DNA from: Acetobacter sp.
Lineage (GTDB): Bacteria > Pseudomonadota > Alphaproteobacteria > Acetobacterales > Acetobacteraceae
Direction of reading: 5' to 3'
DNA: 64,000 nucleotides
NCBI GenBank assembly: GCA_017413025.1
Contig: JAFPVE010000017.1
Span: 1 to 64,000, forward strand
Translations under genes and position numbers: made by a program
Shown here: piece by piece, positions 59,494 through 64,000 of the stretch
Layout: every line of letters begins with the position of its first letter
How positions within the stretch are numbered: the stretch's first letter is position 1
Notes under the pieces: model-generated
What the model saw: only the letters and a program-made list of their open reading frames with translations
Told to the model about the DNA's origin: nothing
Database searches by the model: none

Positions 59494-60294
59494 ATGGCAA
59501 ACAAAGAGGAGATTACTATCCACACGGAGAAAGATTTTAAATATTTACGCATTGCAGGTCACCTTGCTGCTCAAACGCTGGATATGATCACACCTTATGT
59601 TCAACCTGGCATCACGACTGCAGAACTTAATCGTATTATCCATGACTATACATTAGAACATAACGCCATACCTGGTCCTCTTAATTATCGCGGATATCCA
59701 AAGTCCTGTTGTATTTCCGTTAATCATGTTGTTTGCCATGGAATTCCTAATGAACGTGCTTTACAAGAAGGGGATATTGTTAATATTGATGTGACGCCCC
59801 AACTTAACGGATGGTTTGGAGACTCAAGCCGTATGTATACAGTCGGTAAAGTAGCCGTCAAAGCAGAGAAACTGATTGCTGTCACTTATGAAAGTTTAAT
59901 GCGAGGCATTGAAATTGTCCGTCCTGGTGCAACATTAGGCGATATTGGTCATGCGATTCAAAGTTATGCAGAAAAACATCGCTTCTCTGTTGTTAGAGAT
60001 TTTTGTGGACACGGCATTGGTCGTGTTTTTCATACACATCCACACGTTTTACATTTTGGTCGACCTGGCGAGGGTATGACATTAAAAGCAGGTATGGTTT
60101 TTACTATTGAGCCGATGATCAATATTGGTAAACCCGATACTAAAATTCTTAATGACGGATGGACAACTGTTACGCGTGACCGTTCTCTCTCTGCCCAATT
60201 CGAACATACGTTAGCTGTTACAGAAACAGGTTACGAAATTTTTACTCTCTCTCCTGCAGGATATACTTGTCCTCCTTATATACCTAAAAAGTAA
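59494..60294 (+). CDS. map: Methionine aminopeptidase, type I
   Basis: Removes the N-terminal Met of new proteins. 266 residues, pita-bread fold without an N-terminal extension. Metal ligands sit in VNIDVTPQLNGWFGDSSRMY (two Asp), CGHGIGRVFH (His), FTIEPMI (Glu) and FEHTLAV (Glu). A start-side GGAG lies nine bases before the ATG. Followed after four bases by ggt, so probably co-transcribed. Confidence 0.97.
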   Translation: MANKEEITIHTEKDFKYLRIAGHLAAQTLDMITPYVQPGITTAELNRIIHDYTLEHNAIPGPLNYRGYPKSCCISVNHVVCHGIPNERALQEGDIVNIDVTPQLNGWFGDSSRMYTVGKVAVKAEKLIAVTYESLMRGIEIVRPGATLGDIGHAIQSYAEKHRFSVVRDFCGHGIGRVFHTHPHVLHFGRPGEGMTLKAGMVFTIEPMINIGKPDTKILNDGWTTVTRDRSLSAQFEHTLAVTETGYEIFTLSPAGYTCPPYIPKK

Positions 60295-60298
60295 AACC

Positions 60299-62083
60299 AT
60301 GATGATATCAACCTCTTATCGTTATCCTCTTCAATCTCTTGCACTTGCTTTATTACTTTCCTGTAGACATGTACAACCAACGCACGCGGCTGATAATAAC
60401 CCTCTTACTTTTAGTGCGATTCAACCCAATACTCTCCCCCCACTTCCTCCAGCCTCTGGAAAACACGGAATGGCTGTTTCAGCCCACGTATTAGCCTCAA
60501 GAGTTGGTGCGGAAATTTTAGATAAAGGTGGAAACGCTGCAGATGCAGCCGTAGCTATGGGCTATGCTCTTGCTGTTGTTTACCCGGCAGCAGGTAATCT
60601 TGGAGGAGGAGGTTTTACGATATTACGTCCCCCTGGTAAAAAAGGGGTCTTTATAGATTTTCGTGAGAAAGCACCATTAGCCGCGACAGAAAACATGTAT
60701 CTTGACGCCAAAGGTTATCCTCTCCCTAACCTTGCAAGACTCGGCTGGAAAGCTGTTGCTGTACCAGGTACAGTCGCCGGTTTAGAAGAAATTCATCGTC
60801 TATGGGGACGGCTACCCCGCAAAGTTGTCATGGAACCTGCAATAAAGCTTGCAGATGAAGGTTTTATTCTTTGTCAAAGAGATGCCGACCTTTTAGCAAC
60901 ATCTACCGCTGCTTTCCGTAAAGATCCTTATGCACGCGCTATTTTTCTACGCCCAGACGGTCTCCCCTTACGAGCTGGAGATAGACTTATCCAAAAAGAT
61001 CTTGCTAACACACTTAATCTCATTGCTCAAAAAGGTGCAGCTGCTTTTTATAGAGGACCTATTGCAAAAATCATTGTTAATACTTCCCGTGAACATGGTG
61101 GTATTCTTCAAATGGCAGATTTTGAACGCTACAAAACACGTATACTACCACCTCTAACGTGTCATTACAGAGGATTCACTGTCGAAACTGCTCCACCTCC
61201 AAGCGCAGGCGGTGTTGCATTATGTGAAATGTTAGGTATTCTTTCCGGATATGATATGCATTCTCTTGGGTTACATACAGCCCCAGCACTTCATTATCAA
61301 ATCGAAGCCATGCGCCATGCCTATTCAGATAGACGAAATCTTGGAGATCCTGATTTTGTAAAAAACCCTGTTGCCCATTTATTAGATCCGGCTTACCTTG
61401 CTGCTATAAGAGCAAGTATTCCTCCTAAAAAAGCAATACATTCTCGCGATTTATTGATGGGAGAACCCTCTCCAGAAAAACCTCAAACGACGCAGTTTTC
61501 TGTTATAGATCGTGATGGTTTTGCTATTTCCACAACATATACATTAAACGGCTGGTTTGGTGCAAAGGTTATAGGTGGAAAAACGGGTATCATCATGAAC
61601 GATGAAATGGATGATTTTTCTATCAAGCCCGGCACACCTAATATGTTTGGTATTCCAGGAAGTTTAGCCAATGCTATAGCACCAGGTAAAACACCTCTTT
61701 CTTCCATGACCCCAACTATTCTCTCACGTGATGGCAAACCCGTTTTAATTATTGGTAGTCCAGGTGGATCGCGCATTCCAACTATTGTGCTCTCCGTTAT
61801 ACTCGGTGTGGTTGATTATGGTCTCGATATTCAACAAGCCATAGATTTACCCAGAATACATGAGCAGTGGATGCCAGATACGGTAGAGGTAGAAGCTGGT
61901 GCTATCACACCTGAAACGCAGCATATATTAGAGCAGGAAGGTTACCATTTCGTTCACCATGCTCCTTGGGGTATCCCCGAAGGTATTCTAGTTGGTGGAC
62001 CTAAACTTGGTGTACCAGGATCTTCTCTTTACTATGGTGGTTATGATCGGCGCCACACAGGTGGCGGTGCTGTAGGAGAATAA
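60299..62083 (+). CDS. ggt: Gamma-glutamyltransferase
   Basis: Periplasmic autoprocessing enzyme that cleaves or transfers the gamma-glutamyl group of glutathione and other gamma-glutamyl compounds. 594 residues. Signal segment 1-31 (LALALLLSC ... THAAD); LLSC resembles a weak lipobox. Large-subunit motifs: GGNAADAAVAMGYALAVVYP, GNLGGGGFT, DFREKAP, VAVPGTVAGLEEIH. Autocleavage occurs before T397 in QTTQFSVID, the nucleophile of the small subunit. Also LNGWFGAKV, SSMTPTIL and IGSPGGSRIPT with substrate-binding residues. Starts four bases after map. Confidence 0.95.
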   Translation: MMISTSYRYPLQSLALALLLSCRHVQPTHAADNNPLTFSAIQPNTLPPLPPASGKHGMAVSAHVLASRVGAEILDKGGNAADAAVAMGYALAVVYPAAGNLGGGGFTILRPPGKKGVFIDFREKAPLAATENMYLDAKGYPLPNLARLGWKAVAVPGTVAGLEEIHRLWGRLPRKVVMEPAIKLADEGFILCQRDADLLATSTAAFRKDPYARAIFLRPDGLPLRAGDRLIQKDLANTLNLIAQKGAAAFYRGPIAKIIVNTSREHGGILQMADFERYKTRILPPLTCHYRGFTVETAPPPSAGGVALCEMLGILSGYDMHSLGLHTAPALHYQIEAMRHAYSDRRNLGDPDFVKNPVAHLLDPAYLAAIRASIPPKKAIHSRDLLMGEPSPEKPQTTQFSVIDRDGFAISTTYTLNGWFGAKVIGGKTGIIMNDEMDDFSIKPGTPNMFGIPGSLANAIAPGKTPLSSMTPTILSRDGKPVLIIGSPGGSRIPTIVLSVILGVVDYGLDIQQAIDLPRIHEQWMPDTVEVEAGAITPETQHILEQEGYHFVHHAPWGIPEGILVGGPKLGVPGSSLYYGGYDRRHTGGGAVGE

Positions 62084-62105
62084 AAATCCATAAAAAATTT
62101 ATTGG

Positions 62106-63155
62106 TCACAGGTACTCTAAATTATGTGGGAGCCCTGATGGATCCCTTACACGTGAAGGGCCATCTATGTAGTTTGGTCCTAAAGGGATTTTGCCATATC
62201 CTCCTGGTATATCTAACGTATATATTGGCCATGCTAGCCCTGTAACACGCCCACGTAATTTTGATAATAAACGTCGTCCTTCTTGCATCGGTACATAAAA
62301 TCGTTCTGTTCCAGGTGCTCTGTCCAGATGGTGTAAATAGTAAGGTCGTATACGGTTTTCTACCATAGCACGGAAGAGATTTTCTAACGCTTGCTCTGTA
62401 TCGTTAATTCCACGTAAAAGCACTGACTGCCCTAGTAAAGGAATACCACGCTGTATAACACGTTTAAGACTTTGCTGTGCTTTAGCTGATAATTCACGTT
62501 CGTGATTAATGTGCACTGCCATCCAAACAGCTTTTTTACTCTCCAATGCATCTAATAAACTCCCTGTTATGTAGTCTGGGACTGCCACAGGGACACGCGT
62601 ATGTATACGAATCGTTGTAACATGTTCTATATTTTCTAACGTTTGTATAATCATGGCTAACCTACGTGGCGATAATATAAGAGGATCTCCCCCTGTTAAA
62701 ATCACTTCACGAATCTGTGAGTGTCTACGTAACCACTCTAAAGCTATATTCAGATCCGCATCACCAAGAATCCCGCCATTTTGTCCTACATGCTCTCGTC
62801 TAAAACAAAAGCGACAATATAACGGACAAATAAGCAATGGTTTTAGCAAAGCCCTGTCTGCATAACGATGAACAATTCCTTGAACAGGAGAAAAAGTTTC
62901 ATCGCCTATAGGATCAGATCGTTCAGCTTGTGTTATAGTAAGTTCTTGCACAGATGGTACAACTTGCTTTGCGATTGGATCATCAGGGTGTTCAATTAAG
63001 GCAAGAAAATCTGGTGGAATTGCTATAGCGTAACGTTGAGCGACCCTATTGAGATTTTCACGCTGTTCTAAAGGGACAAGCCCTGCTTCTATTAATTCAT
63101 GAGGGTTACGAAGTGTTTTTCCTAATGATAATAATGATTTAACGACGAAAGACAT
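62106..63155 (-). CDS. epmB: EF-P beta-lysylation protein EpmB (lysine 2,3-aminomutase-like)
   Basis: Radical SAM/PLP enzyme that turns alpha-lysine into (R)-beta-lysine for attachment to elongation factor P. 349 residues. Cluster motif CPLYCRFC (C110, C114, C117); RREHVGQNGG; EVILTGGDPLI; TIRIHTRVPV; GIPLLGQSVLLRGIND; and the C-terminal DIPGGYGKIPLGPNYI with the PLP Lys. The short form without the lysine-degrading C-terminal domain fits EpmB rather than KamA, and the partner epmA is the divergent neighbour. The annotated starts of the two genes are only 20 bases apart. Convergent with ggt. Confidence 0.93.
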   Translation of the reverse strand: MSFVVKSLLSLGKTLRNPHELIEAGLVPLEQRENLNRVAQRYAIAIPPDFLALIEHPDDPIAKQVVPSVQELTITQAERSDPIGDETFSPVQGIVHRYADRALLKPLLICPLYCRFCFRREHVGQNGGILGDADLNIALEWLRRHSQIREVILTGGDPLILSPRRLAMIIQTLENIEHVTTIRIHTRVPVAVPDYITGSLLDALESKKAVWMAVHINHERELSAKAQQSLKRVIQRGIPLLGQSVLLRGINDTEQALENLFRAMVENRIRPYYLHHLDRAPGTERFYVPMQEGRRLLSKLRGRVTGLAWPIYTLDIPGGYGKIPLGPNYIDGPSRVRDPSGLPHNLEYL

Positions 63156-63175
63156 TTTTTATCTTTACTCCCATC

Positions 63176-64000
63176 ATGCCTACAACAGAACTCCCTTTGA
63201 CAACACACACGCAACTAGACCCCCTTCACCTCAAAGACCGTATGCCTTACCTCATGCGACGTAGTTTGCTTCGGCGCGCTTGTCGCTGTTTTTTTGAAAG
63301 CCGGGGTTATATAGAAGTTGAAACCCCTTACGCTGTTAACACACCAGGAGAAGAAGTTCATTTACTTCCCTTTGTTACTGAATATGAAACACCTACAGGA
63401 TTACGTCATAGACTATTTCTTCATACTAGTCCAGAATTTGCTATGAAACGAATCATTGCTGCGATAAATCTCCCTATTTTCCAATTTGCCCGCGTGTGGC
63501 GCAATGCTGAAAATAGTTCTCAACATACTTCAGAATTTACCATGCTCGAATGGTATCGTCCAAACATAGGGTTAGACGAACTTATGGAAGAAACACAGAC
63601 TTTGATCCAATCACTTTTTCCACCAACTTTACAATATGGTTCTTTTAATATTGATCTTAGCCAACCCTTTGAACGACTTACTCTAGAAGAAGCTTTTCAG
63701 CAATACGCCCATTGTGATGACTTACTCTCAACACAAGGTGATGCTCAAAAATTAGCATACGCAGCACAATGCCCTCTTAGAAAAGGAGAAAGTTGGGAAG
63801 ATCTTTTTTTCCGTCTTTTATTAGAACGCGTTGAACCTGCCATCGGTCGTACACGCCCCACTTTTTTAACACATTGGCCGATAGAGCAAGCCGCTTTAGC
63901 TTGTAAAAGCCCTCGTGATCCACGCGTTGCCTTACGTTTTGAACTTTATCTTGCTGGAATAGAGCTCGCCAATGCTTTTGAAGAACTCACCGATGCTACA
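63176..64000 (+). CDS. epmA: EF-P lysine ligase EpmA, partial (3' end outside window)
   Basis: Class II LysRS-like enzyme that attaches (beta-)lysine to EF-P. 275 codons to the window edge, all open, about four fifths of the usual length. MRRSLLRRACRCFFESRGYIEVETPYAV, LFLHTSPEFAMKRIIAAI, IFQFARVWRNAE, HTSEFTMLEWYRPN, and at the edge ELYLAGIELANAFEELTD, the motif 2/3 surroundings of EpmA. There is no OB-fold anticodon domain at the N-terminus, which separates it from LysS. The divergent epmB completes the modification pathway; efp itself is not in the window. Confidence 0.93.
   Translation, partial: MPTTELPLTTHTQLDPLHLKDRMPYLMRRSLLRRACRCFFESRGYIEVETPYAVNTPGEEVHLLPFVTEYETPTGLRHRLFLHTSPEFAMKRIIAAINLPIFQFARVWRNAENSSQHTSEFTMLEWYRPNIGLDELMEETQTLIQSLFPPTLQYGSFNIDLSQPFERLTLEEAFQQYAHCDDLLSTQGDAQKLAYAAQCPLRKGESWEDLFFRLLLERVEPAIGRTRPTFLTHWPIEQAALACKSPRDPRVALRFELYLAGIELANAFEELTDAT

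Overview
The window is a chromosomal stretch of an AT-rich alphaproteobacterium. The gene set and residue patterns (EF-G, L28, BCCP, HisZ next to PurA, an OlsB-type acyltransferase, a DUF2076 protein, EpmA/EpmB) fit the family Acetobacteraceae, and the low GC content suggests an insect- or host-associated lineage. That placement is an inference from protein appearance and was not computed. No prophage, insertion sequence, CRISPR array, rRNA or replication origin was seen. There is one tRNA gene, tRNA-Ser(GCT).

Layout. 0.1-5 kb: a lipoprotein gene whose signal peptide is out of frame across a T7 run, a family-2 ornithine/lysine decarboxylase, a YihY/BrkB membrane protein and an RlpA-like protein. 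5-13.7 kb: aroQ-accB-accC (overlapping genes), thiC without a visible TPP riboswitch, ruvX divergent from gatC-gatA-gatB, then tRNA-Ser. 14-16.7 kb: fusA with a strong terminator, and rpmB. 17-24.7 kb: a surface-glycan region made of a KpsE/BexC-like inner-membrane protein and a KpsD/BexD-like outer-membrane lipoprotein (+ strand), a hairpin-rich intergenic region, then on the - strand an OpgH-type glucosyltransferase, a 102-residue orphan and a large OafA-type acyltransferase with a SGNH domain. 24.8-30.4 kb: a three-gene heavy-metal-type RND efflux operon. 30.6-36.7 kb: orphan pstS, hisZ-purA and trpB-trpA. 37.5-42 kb: rho behind a long leader, a TusA-like protein, olsB and lnt. 42.6-51.5 kb: a DUF2076 protein, glyQ-glyS, a secreted protein with a duplicated domain, and purH, trmB and metK (all - strand). 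51.7-57.9 kb: the chaperone block grpE, dnaK, dnaJ-dapB and an AlgH/YqgE protein. 58.3-64 kb: a D,D-carboxypeptidase, map, ggt, and the divergent pair epmB/epmA; epmA runs off the right edge.

How the genes work together. Most of the window is core metabolism and translation: fatty acid initiation (AccBC), thiamine, Trp, His regulation, purines (PurA, PurH), SAM, lysine/DAP (DapB), Glu/Asp-tRNA amidation (GatCAB), Gly-tRNA synthesis, EF-G, EF-P lysylation and transcription termination. Envelope functions are enriched: lipoprotein acylation (Lnt), ornithine lipid synthesis (OlsB), peptidoglycan trimming (S11 carboxypeptidase, RlpA), glycan export and decoration, metal efflux and phosphate binding.

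No clear defence or novel multi-gene system is visible. The best candidates for new biology are the opgH-orphan-acyltransferase cluster with its structured intergenic region, the homopolymer-interrupted lipoprotein, a basic insertion in Rho, and the double terminator between dnaK and dnaJ.
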